Shown here piece by piece: positions 50,003-60,075 of a DNA stretch of 64,000 bases. Every line of letters begins with the position of its first letter. Position 1 is the stretch's first letter. The notes under the pieces were generated by a model that ran no database searches, was not told the DNA's origin, and saw only the letters and a list, made by a program, of their open reading frames with translations. Location: contig CANLXH010000002.1 of assembly GCA_947495075.1 (NCBI GenBank), positions 930,001 through 994,000 on the forward strand, read 5' to 3'. The position numbers and the translations under genes are program-made. The stretch is from an uncultured Croceitalea sp. (lineage in GTDB: Bacteria > Bacteroidota > Bacteroidia > Flavobacteriales > Flavobacteriaceae).

Positions 50003-50746
50003 TTATTTATTTACACTTGTAATATACTTTTGAAGCGCCATTGTCATAGATGGAGTTTCTGGAGTAGGTGCTTTAATATCAATTCGCAAACCAGCAGTAG
50101 TAGCAGCATTTACGGTACTATTTCCAAAAACCGCTATACGCGTATCATTTTGTTCAAAATCTGGAAAGTTCTTTAAAAGAGATTCTATTCCCGAAGGGCT
50201 AAAAAATACTAAAACATCGTAATATACTTCTTTTAAGTCAGAAAGATCACTAATTACGGTTTTGTAGAAAACGCCTCTTTTCCAATCTAGTTTTAAATCA
50301 TCAAGAGCTTTAGGGATTGCCGGTTTTAAAGCATCAGAGGAAGGAAGTAAGAATTTTTCATCTTTATACTTTTTGAACATAGGGGTAAGGTCATCAAAAA
50401 GTCTTTTACCAACATAAATTTTACGCTTTCGGTAAACTACATATTTTTGCAAGTAATAGGCAACAGCTTCAGATTGGCAGAAATACTTCATTGAATCTGG
50501 AACTTTAAAACGCATTTCTTCTGCAATTCTAAAAAAGTGATCAACAGCGTTTCTACTCGTTAAAATAATTGCCGTAAAATCATTAAGATCAATCTTTTGT
50601 TCTCTAACAATTTTAGCATTGACTCCCTCCACATGGATAAAAGGTCTAAAGTCTACCTTTACCTTCTCTTTTTCAATCAAACGTGAGTATGGAGAGTTGT
50701 CCATTTTAGGTTCCGGTTGAGAAACCAAAATCGTTTTTACTTTCAT
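50003..50746 (-). CDS. hemD: Uroporphyrinogen-III synthase
   Basis: A 247-aa protein with two HemD lobes: MKVKTILVSQPEPKMDNSPY start, DLNDFTAIILTSRNAVDHFF, VFFSPSGIESLLKNFP and IAVFGNSTVNAATTAGLRID. Closes the linear tetrapyrrole in heme synthesis. Start placed at ATG 50746, after the stop of the DUF4271 gene. HemD sequences are very variable, but the motif set fits. Confidence 0.9.
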   Translation of the reverse strand: MKVKTILVSQPEPKMDNSPYSRLIEKEKVKVDFRPFIHVEGVNAKIVREQKIDLNDFTAIILTSRNAVDHFFRIAEEMRFKVPDSMKYFCQSEAVAYYLQKYVVYRKRKIYVGKRLFDDLTPMFKKYKDEKFLLPSSDALKPAIPKALDDLKLDWKRGVFYKTVISDLSDLKEVYYDVLVFFSPSGIESLLKNFPDFEQNDTRIAVFGNSTVNAATTAGLRIDIKAPTPETPSMTMALQKYITSVNK

Positions 50747-50751
50747 AAGAA

Positions 50752-51408
50752 TCAATCGTTTAGATAGCTTCCGATAATCACTATGGGTGCAATTTCGAGA
50801 GCGCAAAGGTACAAAATAAAATAGAAAACGTTGATTGAAATTAACTTTTGATGGTTTCGCAATGCATTGACCAAACCAATACCATTTATGAGAATAATAC
50901 TGAAAATTGCTACGTAAATAACAGGTTTTGAATCATATAAAACGTAAGTCAGAATTATATTAGCAAGAAACGCAATACAGCTGCTATAATTAAAATAGGA
51001 TATTTTATTAAAAATTAGTCCGGAAACTAGATTATTGGAATCAAATACATAGCCATTTATCATTTGTAAACTTATTTTAATCAATAAATATGCTATTAAT
51101 ACTCCTAAGAATGTAAAAAACAAAACAGGTGTATTATTAGTACTTTCTTGATGTAAAATGTTTGTGACTAAAAAAATAAAGAGTGAGAAATTTATAAGTT
51201 GAAAGAGAGTTAACAATAAATGAAACCAATTTAATAGTTTCCCTTTCTTATTGTAAAGCGTAACATATTTGTTGTTAAAGGGTAGAATTATAAAGTTTGA
51301 AAACATTCCTTTAAAAAGATATTTACTTAAGGTAAGTAGTAAGAGACTAATTAGGATAGTTAAGGTTACCCAATCAAGAGACTCAATATTTCTATAAATA
51401 ATTTCCAC
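50752..51408 (-). CDS. DUF4271 membrane protein
   Basis: A 218-aa protein with six or seven helices, including LTILISLLLLTLSKYLFKG and a middle repeat of helical hairpins, and a C-terminus LEIAPIVIIGSYL. Matches DUF4271, a family commonly encoded beside hemD in Bacteroidota. The start is GTG at 51408, sharing one base with the upstream stop (TAGTG). Confidence 0.8.
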   Translation of the reverse strand: MEIIYRNIESLDWVTLTILISLLLLTLSKYLFKGMFSNFIILPFNNKYVTLYNKKGKLLNWFHLLLTLFQLINFSLFIFLVTNILHQESTNNTPVLFFTFLGVLIAYLLIKISLQMINGYVFDSNNLVSGLIFNKISYFNYSSCIAFLANIILTYVLYDSKPVIYVAIFSIILINGIGLVNALRNHQKLISINVFYFILYLCALEIAPIVIIGSYLND

Positions 51409-53078
51409 TATAGCTCTATCTTATATGTTTGACTGTTGATACCAGACTGGAGTCCGTTTTCTGAAATAGAGAACTTCAAATATTTTAAGTCTTCCATATT
51501 AGGGCTTGTAAGGCTGTATAGAAAGGTAGTAGTATCTCTAGATTTTAAAGAAACAGTTCCCTTGTGGATAGGCTTATAAGTTACTTTCCCAATTTCTTTT
51601 AACTGTTTATAAGAGTTAAGAAATCCTACTCTTAATTTTAGTTTTTCTAAAGGGATATTAATCTCATAAGGATTATAGATTTTCAAAACCATTTCTTTGT
51701 CAGACAATTTAATTAGTTCTGTATCAGCTATACATTGCAGTTTTCGATAGGATTCAAAATTATCCATAAAAACTCCTTTAAACTCGGTTCCTTTTTGATT
51801 CTCATATTCAAAATCTCCCTCGTTCAAGTATTTAGAAATATAGGCTATTTTCTTTCCTTGTACTTTAGATTCAGAATCATCAATTGTATATTGATTTTGC
51901 CTGTAATGAATATTGTTTAATGAAAAAGTAGTTACACCTCCTGAATAAAACTCATACATGGGTGACCTACGGTAACTATTTTCAAAAACAACCGGCATAT
52001 CTCCAATTTCAGACTTTATTTTGTTCACCCATTTTTTATTGCCATGAGTTTCGTAAACAACCGGGAAAAGAGGTTTATATACAAGACCTATTCTTCCAAC
52101 AAACAATAAGATAAAACTAAGAACACCTAGTCTATACATCCATTTTCTACTTTTGGGCTTATTCATTAAATATTCGTAGGCAATAAGTGCCATTGGAATA
52201 CAAATAACAATTACCCATTGTGTTTGTGTCCTACGATGAAAACTGGATAAAAGAAAGAAAATAATAATTCCATAGGTTAAAAATAGAAGTGCTTTATCGA
52301 AATCTCCTTTAGCTTTTTTCTTAAAAAGTGCCCAATATACAAATGGGAAAAGAAGACCAAAATTAATAATTAAGTTAAGGACGTAACCTAATGTAAAACC
52401 CTCAAATGTATAAGGTTGATTGGGTCGCTCAAATAAATGATATTTTATAGTAACAAAGTTATTCTCATATAACCATGCAAAATGAGGAGAATAAGCAACT
52501 AAGGATAACAAGACAGCCATCCATGCATATTTGTTTTTTAATAATTTTAAATTAGATAAAAGTACAAAGAGTATAACCAGTACTGCATGGTATTTACTAT
52601 ACATGAGTCCGGCCATTGTAAGACCCAAAAATATACTGCTTGTAATAGACGATTGTTTTAAGAAGCGTTTATAAGCGAATAAAAAAAGAGTAGTAAAAAA
52701 TAACAAAGGCGTATCTGGAAGGGTTAAAAAACCATAAACATTTAATAAAGGCATTGCGAATAAGAGCAGGAAGAAGTGAATTAAATAATCTTTCTTTTTT
52801 TTATGCTCTATTAGTAACCATAATACTGTAATTGTCCCAACTCCCAGAAAACAGCTTAGAAATCGTACGCCTAGTTCACCTTCAAAAAAATAACTACTTA
52901 ATTTTATTAAAAGAGCTACCATTGGAGGATGATCAAAATAACCCCAATCTAAATTTTGTGCATAATACCAGTAGTAGGCTTCGTCATATATAAGTTCAGT
53001 AAAATAACTTTGGACTAAATTGAGTAAAAAAAGTACTCCTAATAGATACAGGAATAACTTTGGAAACTTTTGTTTCAT
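51408..53078 (-). CDS. GT39/ArnT-like membrane glycosyltransferase
   Basis: A 556-aa protein with about ten helices. The loop after helix 1 reads ELIYDEAYYWYYAQNLDWG then YFDHPP, the acidic lipid-sugar catalytic loop of the GT-C (dolichyl-phosphate-mannose transferase/ArnT) fold. A C-terminal periplasmic domain follows at about 350-550. It transfers a sugar from a polyprenyl carrier. The divergent DPM-synthase-like gene at 53207 could make its donor. Confidence 0.88.
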   Translation of the reverse strand: MKQKFPKLFLYLLGVLFLLNLVQSYFTELIYDEAYYWYYAQNLDWGYFDHPPMVALLIKLSSYFFEGELGVRFLSCFLGVGTITVLWLLIEHKKKKDYLIHFFLLLFAMPLLNVYGFLTLPDTPLLFFTTLFLFAYKRFLKQSSITSSIFLGLTMAGLMYSKYHAVLVILFVLLSNLKLLKNKYAWMAVLLSLVAYSPHFAWLYENNFVTIKYHLFERPNQPYTFEGFTLGYVLNLIINFGLLFPFVYWALFKKKAKGDFDKALLFLTYGIIIFFLLSSFHRRTQTQWVIVICIPMALIAYEYLMNKPKSRKWMYRLGVLSFILLFVGRIGLVYKPLFPVVYETHGNKKWVNKIKSEIGDMPVVFENSYRRSPMYEFYSGGVTTFSLNNIHYRQNQYTIDDSESKVQGKKIAYISKYLNEGDFEYENQKGTEFKGVFMDNFESYRKLQCIADTELIKLSDKEMVLKIYNPYEINIPLEKLKLRVGFLNSYKQLKEIGKVTYKPIHKGTVSLKSRDTTTFLYSLTSPNMEDLKYLKFSISENGLQSGINSQTYKIEL

Positions 53079-53206
53079 TAAATCGGTTTTGCCATTAACA
53101 AAGTTACAAATTATGGATTGATAGCAGTATTTTCTGGTACTTCTAAAAGAAAACACAAAACCTAAGGTTAGAAAAAACACTATTTTTACTTTTTAATAAA
53201 AATCAA

Positions 53207-53938
53207 GTGGCAGACGGATTAGTAATTATACCTACTTACAATGAAATTGAGAATATTGAGGCAATTGTAAGAACAGTATTTGACCTCAAAAAAGACTTTC
53301 ACGTGCTGGTGGTTGATGACAATTCTCCAGATGGTACAGCAGAAAATGTAAGACAATTACAAAAGGAGTTTGAGAATCGTTTATTTATTGAAGTCCGTAA
53401 AGAAAAATCTGGACTAGGAACTGCCTACATTCATGGTTTTAAATGGGCACTAAAAAATGGTTACAATTATATTTTTGAGATGGATGCCGACTTTTCTCAT
53501 AAACCTAGTGATTTACTAAGATTACATAGGGCTTGTTTAGATGGTGCTGATGTCGCAGTAGGTTCCCGCTATAAAAAAGGAGTTAATGTGGTTAACTGGC
53601 CTTTATTTAGAATCTTATTATCGTATGGAGCGTCGTTCTACGTAAAATTAATCACGGGGATGCGAGTTCACGACCCCACAGCAGGTTTCATGTGTTATAA
53701 AAGAGAAGTTTTAGAGAGTATTAATCTTGATGCAGTTCGCTTTATTGGGTATGCGTTTCAGATTGAGATGAAATATCGAGCCTATCTAAAAAAGTTTAAA
53801 ATAGAAGAAGTATCTATAATATTTACAGATAGGATAAATGGAGAATCAAAAATGAATTCTTCTATTATTAGAGAGGCAATTTTTGGAGTTATAGGAATGA
53901 AATTAAGAAGTATGTTCAATAAAAATAATTTTAAGTGA
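53207..53938 (+). CDS. Polyprenol monophosphomannose synthase-like GT2
   Basis: A 243-aa family 2 glycosyltransferase: LVIIPTYNEIENIEAIVRTV, VVDDNSPDGTAENV, EMDADFSHKP (DxD) and FQIEMKYRAYLKKFKIEEV. Typical of enzymes moving mannose from GDP-mannose to polyprenyl phosphate. The start is GTG at 53207. Next to the divergent GT39 gene. Confidence 0.9.
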   Translation: MADGLVIIPTYNEIENIEAIVRTVFDLKKDFHVLVVDDNSPDGTAENVRQLQKEFENRLFIEVRKEKSGLGTAYIHGFKWALKNGYNYIFEMDADFSHKPSDLLRLHRACLDGADVAVGSRYKKGVNVVNWPLFRILLSYGASFYVKLITGMRVHDPTAGFMCYKREVLESINLDAVRFIGYAFQIEMKYRAYLKKFKIEEVSIIFTDRINGESKMNSSIIREAIFGVIGMKLRSMFNKNNFK

Positions 53939-55272
53939 TGGGGAAAACACTTATAAAAAATGCAACTGTAGTTAATGAGGATAGCATATCTGAAACAGAT
54001 ATTCTTATTAAAAACGACTTTATTGAACGAATAGATACCAACATATCTGACCCAGAAGCAAAAACTATAGATGTTTTAGGAAACTATATTTTACCTGGCG
54101 TTATAGATGACCAAGTACACTTTCGCGAACCAGGGTTAACACATAAAGGTACTATTGAAAGTGAAAGTAGAGCTGCAATTGCTGGTGGTATCACTACTTT
54201 TATGGAACAACCAAATACCAATCCACAAACTACGACTATTGAAAAGTTAGAGGAGAAATTTTTGGTTGCCGCAAATTCTTCTTTTGCCAATTATTCTTTT
54301 TTGTTTGGAGGCACTAATGACAACCTCGAGGAGCTAAAAAGATTAGATTCTAAAAGTTGCTCTGGGGTAAAACTGTTTTTAGGATCATCTACTGGAAATA
54401 TGCTAGTTGATAATGAAGAAGTGTTAGAAAAAATATTTAGAAATACCGAACTGGTAATTTCAACACACTGCGAGGATGAAGCAACTATCAGAAGAAACTT
54501 GCAGCAATATCAAAATGAATATGGAGATAATATTCCTATAAAATATCATCCTAGTATACGTAGTGAGGAAGCCTGTTATTTATCCTCATCTAAGGCAATT
54601 TCCCTCGCTAAAAAAACAGGTGCGCGTTTACATGTTTTTCATTTATCTACGGGTAAGGAAACCAATTTATTTACGAATGACGTTCCCCTAGAACAAAAGA
54701 AGATTACAGCCGAAGTTTGTATTCATCATCTCTGGTTTAGTGATGCGGATTATGATACTAAAGGAACATTGATTAAATGGAATCCTGCAGTAAAAACTGC
54801 TAACGATAGAGAAAAACTCTGGACAGCACTACTTGATGACAGAATAGACGTTATAGCAACCGATCATGCACCACATCTTTTAGAAGAAAAGGATAATCCA
54901 TATACAAAAGCTCCGTCAGGTGGACCATTAGTACAACATGCACTTCCAGCGATGCTTCAAAAGCATGCAGAAGGAAAAATAAAACTTGAAAAAATTGTAG
55001 AAAAGATGTGCCATAATCCTGCAAAACTCTTTGACATAGAAAAAAGAGGGTTTATAAGAGAAGGCTTTTTTGCAGATTTAGTTGAAGTAGATTTAAACTC
55101 TAAATGGGAAGTTAAAAAACCTAATATTCTCTATAAATGTGGATGGTCTCCTTTTGAAGGGGTTACATTTGATGCTAGTGTTAAGCGCACCTTTATAAAT
55201 GGGCATTTGGCTTATGAAAATGGGCAGTTTTCTAGTGTAAAACATGCAAAACGGTTGACTTTTAACAGATAG
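53938..55272 (+). CDS. pyrC: Dihydroorotase-family amidohydrolase
   Basis: A 444-aa amidohydrolase of the DHOase/allantoinase group. IDDQVHFREPGLTHKGTI, SGVKLFLGSSTGNML (metal-bridging Lys), STHCEDE, HVFHLSTGKE and ATDHAPHLLEEKDNP provide most metal ligands. The first His of the HxH pair is Gln (QVH), which I recall for many Bacteroidota relatives. Likely step 3 of pyrimidine synthesis. Starts in a TGATG overlap with the GT2 gene. Confidence 0.88.
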   Translation: MGKTLIKNATVVNEDSISETDILIKNDFIERIDTNISDPEAKTIDVLGNYILPGVIDDQVHFREPGLTHKGTIESESRAAIAGGITTFMEQPNTNPQTTTIEKLEEKFLVAANSSFANYSFLFGGTNDNLEELKRLDSKSCSGVKLFLGSSTGNMLVDNEEVLEKIFRNTELVISTHCEDEATIRRNLQQYQNEYGDNIPIKYHPSIRSEEACYLSSSKAISLAKKTGARLHVFHLSTGKETNLFTNDVPLEQKKITAEVCIHHLWFSDADYDTKGTLIKWNPAVKTANDREKLWTALLDDRIDVIATDHAPHLLEEKDNPYTKAPSGGPLVQHALPAMLQKHAEGKIKLEKIVEKMCHNPAKLFDIEKRGFIREGFFADLVEVDLNSKWEVKKPNILYKCGWSPFEGVTFDASVKRTFINGHLAYENGQFSSVKHAKRLTFNR

Positions 55273-55276
55273 GCTT

Positions 55277-55717
55277 ATGCGGATTAGTATCTTCTCTTTG
55301 GTTGTATTCTTAGTATTAATTTCTTGTGGAGAAAAGGTTATTGAAGAGCCTAAAAATTTAATTCCAGAAGAAAAAATGGCTTCAATTTTATATGATTTGG
55401 CAATTCTTAATAGTACCAAAGGAACCAATCCTAGTTTTTTAAAGAAAAACAGGATTGAACTAATGCCTTTTATTTTTGAAAAGTATAAGATTGATAGTTT
55501 ACAGTTTGCACAGAGCGATGTGTATTACGCATCAATTCCGCTTAAATACCAAAGTATTTATGAAACGGTTGAAGAAAGATTAACAAAAGAGGTTGAGGTA
55601 TTAGAAAAAGAGAAAAAGCGTAAAGCAGATAGCACTAGAAAAGCATCTGAACTTCGTAGAGATAGTTTAAAAACTACAATAAAATTACCTGCTAACGATT
55701 CTCTTTCAAAAAAGTAG
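55277..55717 (+). CDS. DUF4296 lipoprotein
   Basis: A 146-aa lipoprotein: MRISIFSLVVFLVLISCGEK gives a lipobox cysteine at 17. Then LIPEEKMASILYDLAILNST, the DUF4296 hallmark, and a Lys/Glu-rich helical tail. It follows the dihydroorotase gene closely, a common Bacteroidota order. Overlaps the convergent epimerase by 26 bp. Confidence 0.85.
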   Translation: MRISIFSLVVFLVLISCGEKVIEEPKNLIPEEKMASILYDLAILNSTKGTNPSFLKKNRIELMPFIFEKYKIDSLQFAQSDVYYASIPLKYQSIYETVEERLTKEVEVLEKEKKRKADSTRKASELRRDSLKTTIKLPANDSLSKK

Positions 55718-56699
55718 TAGCACAAAACTTTATGTAATCATTTACATCTTCAAACTTAAGCTTTAAAGCAGCTTTAATTTTTTCAGCATCATAAACAGTG
55801 GTTGAATCAAATGATTTAGCCATTTTTTTAGACAAGATTCTTTCATTGTTTGTTACTAAAGATTTTATCCAATCTAGTCTCCATAAAATAAAGAGTATCC
55901 ATTTTTTTAATACTTGTTGAGGTGGTTTTTTGTTTAGTGCTAATGCTATAGCTGAAAAAGCTTTTTTGTAAGAAAGATTTTCTGCTACGAGAATATAATT
56001 TTGATTAGTAATAGTTGAATTCATTAATAATACCAATGATTTAACAACATCATTAACGCTTATAAAACCAGTTCCTTCCGGAGGATAGAGTTTAAGTCCT
56101 TTAAAAACTCTCTGAAAAATTTTACTACTCCCATTACTCCAAAAACCTGGACCAAGGATAACACCAGGATTAATTATAATTACTTTTATACCTTCTTGTG
56201 AGCCCCGCCAGACTTCCATTTCAGCATGGTATTTTGATAATGCATAAACATTGGCTAAAGCTTCATTAAATTCTGTGGTTTCATTTGCATTAGAACCATC
56301 TGTTGTATTGCCAATTGTTGCAATTGAGCTAACATAGGAGAGTTTTTCAATATTACCAGAAATACAAAGGTTTACAATATTAGAAGTTCCTTCAACATTA
56401 ATTTTTAATAATTTTTTTCTATCTCTTGGGTCAAAAGAAATTAGTGCTGCACAATGATATACCTGCGTAATACCATCAAATGCATCTTCGAGCAAGGAAA
56501 TGTTATTTATATCGCATTTAAACCACTCTATTTTATTGAAAAAGGAATCGGAGTTGTCGATGTAGTATCCAAAGACTTTTCTAACTAAGCTAATCTTGGC
56601 TTTATTTCTATATATGGCCCTAACCTTATTTCCTGCTTTTGTAAGATGAAAAAGTAAGTGTGAGCCAACAAGACCTGTTCCACCAGTAACTAAAACCAT
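55692..56699 (-). CDS. NAD-dependent epimerase/dehydratase (extended SDR)
   Basis: A 335-aa protein. Rossmann start MVLVTGGTGLVGSHLLFHL, VYHCAALISF, YVSSIATIG and YALSKYHAEME (YxxxK), as in dihydroflavonol-4-reductase-like enzymes. Start at ATG 56699. Substrate unknown. Confidence 0.9.
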   Translation of the reverse strand: MVLVTGGTGLVGSHLLFHLTKAGNKVRAIYRNKAKISLVRKVFGYYIDNSDSFFNKIEWFKCDINNISLLEDAFDGITQVYHCAALISFDPRDRKKLLKINVEGTSNIVNLCISGNIEKLSYVSSIATIGNTTDGSNANETTEFNEALANVYALSKYHAEMEVWRGSQEGIKVIIINPGVILGPGFWSNGSSKIFQRVFKGLKLYPPEGTGFISVNDVVKSLVLLMNSTITNQNYILVAENLSYKKAFSAIALALNKKPPQQVLKKWILFILWRLDWIKSLVTNNERILSKKMAKSFDSTTVYDAEKIKAALKLKFEDVNDYIKFCATTFLKENR

Positions 56700-56753
56700 A
56701 TTCAAAAGTACCTATTTACGATGAATTCTTTTAGTTAAGAGCGCTCAACATTC

Positions 56754-56761
56754 TATATTTG
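56754..56761 (+). promoter_or_regulatory. -7 element of the tyrS promoter
   Basis: TATATTTG, TAnnTTTG match, 27 bp before the tyrS ATG. Confidence 0.65.
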
Positions 56762-56787
56762 CACCTATTGCAAAAAGTGAATTACTA

Positions 56788-58083
56788 ATGATAAAAGATT
56801 TTGTTGAGGAATTAACTTGGAGAGGGATGGTCCATGATGTTATGCCGGGTACGGATAAACATTTAATGACAGGTATGCAAGCGGCTTATGTAGGTATAGA
56901 TCCCACTGCAGATTCTTTGCATATAGGACATTTGGTTGGGGTTATGATGTTACGTCACTTTCAATTGGCTGGGCATAAGCCTTTAGCTTTGGTAGGTGGT
57001 GCAACGGGAATGATTGGAGACCCTTCTGGAAAATCTGCTGAGCGAAACTTATTGGACGAAAAGACTTTGCGACGCAATGAAGAAGCTCTTAAAGAACAAC
57101 TTTCTAGATTTCTAGATTTTGATAGTAATGCTAATAATGCGGCTATTCTAGTTAACAATTATGATTGGATGAAGGATTTTTCTTTTTTAGAGTTCATCCG
57201 TGATGTTGGCAAACATATCACTGTTAATTATATGATGTCTAAGGATTCTGTAAAGAAGCGACTATCCTCAGATGCAAAAGAAGGAATGTCTTTTACAGAG
57301 TTTACCTACCAAATGGTGCAAGGTTATGATTTTCTACATCTTTTTAGAACCCATAATTGTACTTTACAAATGGGCGGAAGTGATCAATGGGGTAATATTA
57401 CTACAGGGACAGAATTAATTCGTAGAATAGGAGGCGGAAAGGGGTATGCACTTACTTGCCCCTTAATTACAAAAGCTGATGGCACTAAATTTGGAAAGAC
57501 TGAGGGGGGTAATATTTGGCTAGATGCTAACCGAACTTCTCCTTATAAATTCTATCAATATTGGCTAAATACTTCAGATGAAGATGCTGAAAAGTACATT
57601 AAGATATTTACTTTTTTATCTAAAGAAGAAGTAAATACTTTTGTTACTAATCACAATGAAGAACCTCATTTGCGTGGTTTGCAAAAAAAATTAGCTGAGG
57701 AAGTGACTAGGATGGTTCATTCTCAAGAAGATTTAGATAACGCAGTTAAAGCAAGTAATATCTTATTTGGTAGATCTACTTCTGAAGATTTAAGAGCATT
57801 AGATGAAAAGACTTTTTTAGATATTTTTGACGGTGTGCCACAAGCAGAAATTAAAAAATCTGAATTGGAAAATGGTCTTGATATGATTGGTGCTTTAGCC
57901 GCTAAAACAAATTTTTTAAGCTCTAATGGTGAAGCAAGGCGAGAGCTAAAACAGAATTCGATTTCGGTAAATAAAGAAAAAGTTAAGGAAGACTATCTTA
58001 TTAAAGAATCGGATTTAATTAATGATAAATTTGTTTTATTACAAAGGGGTAAAAAGAACTACTTTGTTTTAGTAGTAAACTAA
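56788..58083 (+). CDS. tyrS: Tyrosyl-tRNA synthetase
   Basis: A 431-aa class I enzyme. [20 protein letters not shown] (HIGH motif), [18 protein letters not shown], and [13 protein letters not shown] (KMSKS-type loop in TyrRS form). A C-terminal S4-like RNA-binding domain begins near residue 365. Standard length. Confidence 0.98.
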   Translation: MIKDFVEELTWRGMVHDVMPGTDKHLMTGMQAAYVGIDPTADSLHIGHLVGVMMLRHFQLAGHKPLALVGGATGMIGDPSGKSAERNLLDEKTLRRNEEALKEQLSRFLDFDSNANNAAILVNNYDWMKDFSFLEFIRDVGKHITVNYMMSKDSVKKRLSSDAKEGMSFTEFTYQMVQGYDFLHLFRTHNCTLQMGGSDQWGNITTGTELIRRIGGGKGYALTCPLITKADGTKFGKTEGGNIWLDANRTSPYKFYQYWLNTSDEDAEKYIKIFTFLSKEEVNTFVTNHNEEPHLRGLQKKLAEEVTRMVHSQEDLDNAVKASNILFGRSTSEDLRALDEKTFLDIFDGVPQAEIKKSELENGLDMIGALAAKTNFLSSNGEARRELKQNSISVNKEKVKEDYLIKESDLINDKFVLLQRGKKNYFVLVVN

Positions 58084-58129
58084 AAAGCAACGTTTTGTCA
58101 TAAACAGCGTCTACTTTAAAAGCTGTATC

Positions 58130-58516
58130 ATGAAAAAAGTATTGATTTTGTTTTTAATATTAAGTGTCTTTTCCTGTTCTAATAATGATGATGAGGTTGA
58201 AGATAGTTCATTAAACGGGCAATGGACACTTACTAATATTAGCTGTTTTTGTGGATTTCCAGAGGAACCTAATTTTGAAGCAACCCTAATTACTTTTGTA
58301 AGCTCAGAAAATAATATTGTCGTAGAGAATACAGGTGATTTTGAATGGTTTAGAGCTAATGGAACCTATAATTATTCGGGTGATGGTAATCAAATTACGT
58401 TAGAAGATGGTCGTTCTTATGATTTTGAAATATCAGGAAATACCTTAGAACTTATCTTTGTAGATGAACCAAATATTGCTGATGATGAGGTAAACTACTC
58501 TTTTGTTAGAAACTGA
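58130..58516 (+). CDS. Lipocalin-like small lipoprotein
   Basis: A 128-aa lipoprotein: LILFLILSVFSCSNNDDEVE gives a lipobox Cys near 16 and an acidic tail typical of surface lipoproteins. The remaining strands (LNGQWTLTNISCFCGFP, NGTYNYSGDGNQITLEDGR, ISGNTLELIFVDE) suggest a small beta-barrel as in lipocalin-like Bacteroidota proteins. Function unknown. Confidence 0.75.
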   Translation: MKKVLILFLILSVFSCSNNDDEVEDSSLNGQWTLTNISCFCGFPEEPNFEATLITFVSSENNIVVENTGDFEWFRANGTYNYSGDGNQITLEDGRSYDFEISGNTLELIFVDEPNIADDEVNYSFVRN

Positions 58517-58517
58517 T

Positions 58518-59504
58518 TTATAAGGCCATTAAATTACAGCCTCTAATATCTGAATGGTCGAACCTTCCTAAAATTTCAAAAGCACCATCTTTATTAGTTT
58601 TACCTAAATCTTGTGTAGCGATAAAGGAGCATGAATTTACATTAGCTAAGTCAATAACATTTATACCTCCCGTTTTTTGGTGAGATTGTATTTCCAGTGG
58701 GTTTTCGGTATCTCTAATCAAAACTTTCATCCAAGGTGGAGATTGGAATATCCCTTCGCCTTTAGAATATGCTTGTGATAATAATTCAGTCATTCCATAT
58801 TCAGAATGAATTGTTTTTACGCCAAGACCTTTTTTGAGTATTGTATGTAATTCATTTCTAATAATTTCCTTACGTCTACCTTTCATACCACCTGTTTCCA
58901 TAACCACAGTATTTGGTACAAGGAGGTTATATTTTTCTACTAAATCTAATAACGCAAAAGAAACACCAACTAATAAAACTTTAACATCAGATTTTTTAAG
59001 TTCTTCTAGTTTGGTTTTTAACTTGTGTAAATCGTTAAGGTAAAATCCACTTTCAGGGTGGTTAGATTTTTTTATTAAATCATTTACCATGTAAATAAGG
59101 GAAGAACCTTCTCTTTCTAAATAGGAAGGTAGCAAAGCTAAGATGCAATAGTCTTCAATATCACCGTAAAAATATTTAAACCCTTTTAAATAGCTATCCT
59201 CATAAATACTAGTGTCCGAGACAAAATGTTTGCTCGTCTTAGTTCCGGTAGTGCCACTACTTTTAAAAATTACTTCTGCACTAGATTTTGTTGCTACTAT
59301 TTTTTTAGATTTAAAAAACTGTATGGGTAAAAAGGGAATTTCTGAGACTTCTTTTATATTGTAAGGATTGCGCTTTAAGTGATTACAAAAAGTTTGGTAG
59401 ACAGTGTTATTATAATATTGGAATTTAAACGTCTGTAGCGCAAGCGAGTCAAATTCATCTTGACTTTGAATATTAAAAATAGCATCAACTTCAAAGTGTT
59501 TCAT
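58518..59504 (-). CDS. LuxE-like acyl-protein synthetase
   Basis: A 328-aa protein of the LuxE/PaaK adenylate-forming group. EVIFKSSGTTGTKTSKHFVS is the ATP/AMP-binding loop, VVMETGGMKGRR and TIHSEYGMTELLSQ are adenylation motifs. In the lux system LuxE activates fatty acids. Here its partner is unknown; Bacteroidota carry it without lux genes. Confidence 0.85.
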   Translation of the reverse strand: MKHFEVDAIFNIQSQDEFDSLALQTFKFQYYNNTVYQTFCNHLKRNPYNIKEVSEIPFLPIQFFKSKKIVATKSSAEVIFKSSGTTGTKTSKHFVSDTSIYEDSYLKGFKYFYGDIEDYCILALLPSYLEREGSSLIYMVNDLIKKSNHPESGFYLNDLHKLKTKLEELKKSDVKVLLVGVSFALLDLVEKYNLLVPNTVVMETGGMKGRRKEIIRNELHTILKKGLGVKTIHSEYGMTELLSQAYSKGEGIFQSPPWMKVLIRDTENPLEIQSHQKTGGINVIDLANVNSCSFIATQDLGKTNKDGAFEILGRFDHSDIRGCNLMAL

Positions 59505-59523
59505 CTAGGCAAAAATAACCAAA

Positions 59524-59555
59524 TAAAAAGCCTCTAACAATTACGTTAGAGGCTT
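59524..59555 (-). terminator. Terminator of the first T9SS mini-protein gene
   Basis: AAGCCTCTAAC / GTTAGAGGCTT, 6-nt loop; minus-strand T-run. Confidence 0.82.
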
Positions 59556-59576
59556 ATGCTTGATTAGTAAAGGTTA

Positions 59577-59900
59577 TTATTTTATAACAAGTTTTCTTGT
59601 CATTGTTTTTTTGTCTTCGGTTACTTGTAGTACATATACTCCAGGCACAAGTCCAGATATATCTAAAGTGTTAGTGCTTATTCTATCTACTAAAACAACT
59701 TCTCCAAAAACATCATATACTTTAATATTTTTTTCGCCATTAGAAGTAGTAGTTATATAAATTTCTTCTCCATATGCTGGATTAGGATACATTTTAAAGC
59801 CTTTTACTTCTATGTTCTTTACATCATTCACAGTAACTAATTCTTGGCCAAATGATAGTAGTGGCAAAATTAACAATGCTAAAAAGTAGATTCTCTTCAT
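59577..59900 (-). CDS. Mini T9SS sorting-domain protein (paralog A)
   Basis: A 107-aa protein: signal peptide MKRIYFLALLILPLLSFGQ, a spacer of about 15 residues, then a complete type A T9SS sorting domain (GFKMYPNPAYGEEIYITTTS, YDVFGEVVLVDRI, LDISGLVPGVYVLQV, TRKLVIK). No cargo domain is left. Start at ATG 59900. Confidence 0.85.
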   Translation of the reverse strand: MKRIYFLALLILPLLSFGQELVTVNDVKNIEVKGFKMYPNPAYGEEIYITTTSNGEKNIKVYDVFGEVVLVDRISTNTLDISGLVPGVYVLQVTEDKKTMTRKLVIK

Positions 59901-60023
59901 ATTCAAGATTTGGGATATCTGAAGTAAAATTACTCAAAGACAGTATGTTACACTATTTAATGTTGTGAAATAGAATCAATTGGTTGTCTATACGATGAAA
60001 GACTAAAATCATCGACAAACAGG

Positions 60024-60045
60024 GAATAAAAAAGTCTTTTTATTC
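60024..60045 (-). terminator. Possible terminator after the frameshifted gene
   Basis: GAATAAAAA / TTTTTATTC, 4-nt loop, AT-only stem; weak. It is downstream of the minus-strand gene at 60076. Confidence 0.4.
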
Positions 60046-60075
60046 AAATTTCTCTCAAGTATTAAGAATTAATTT

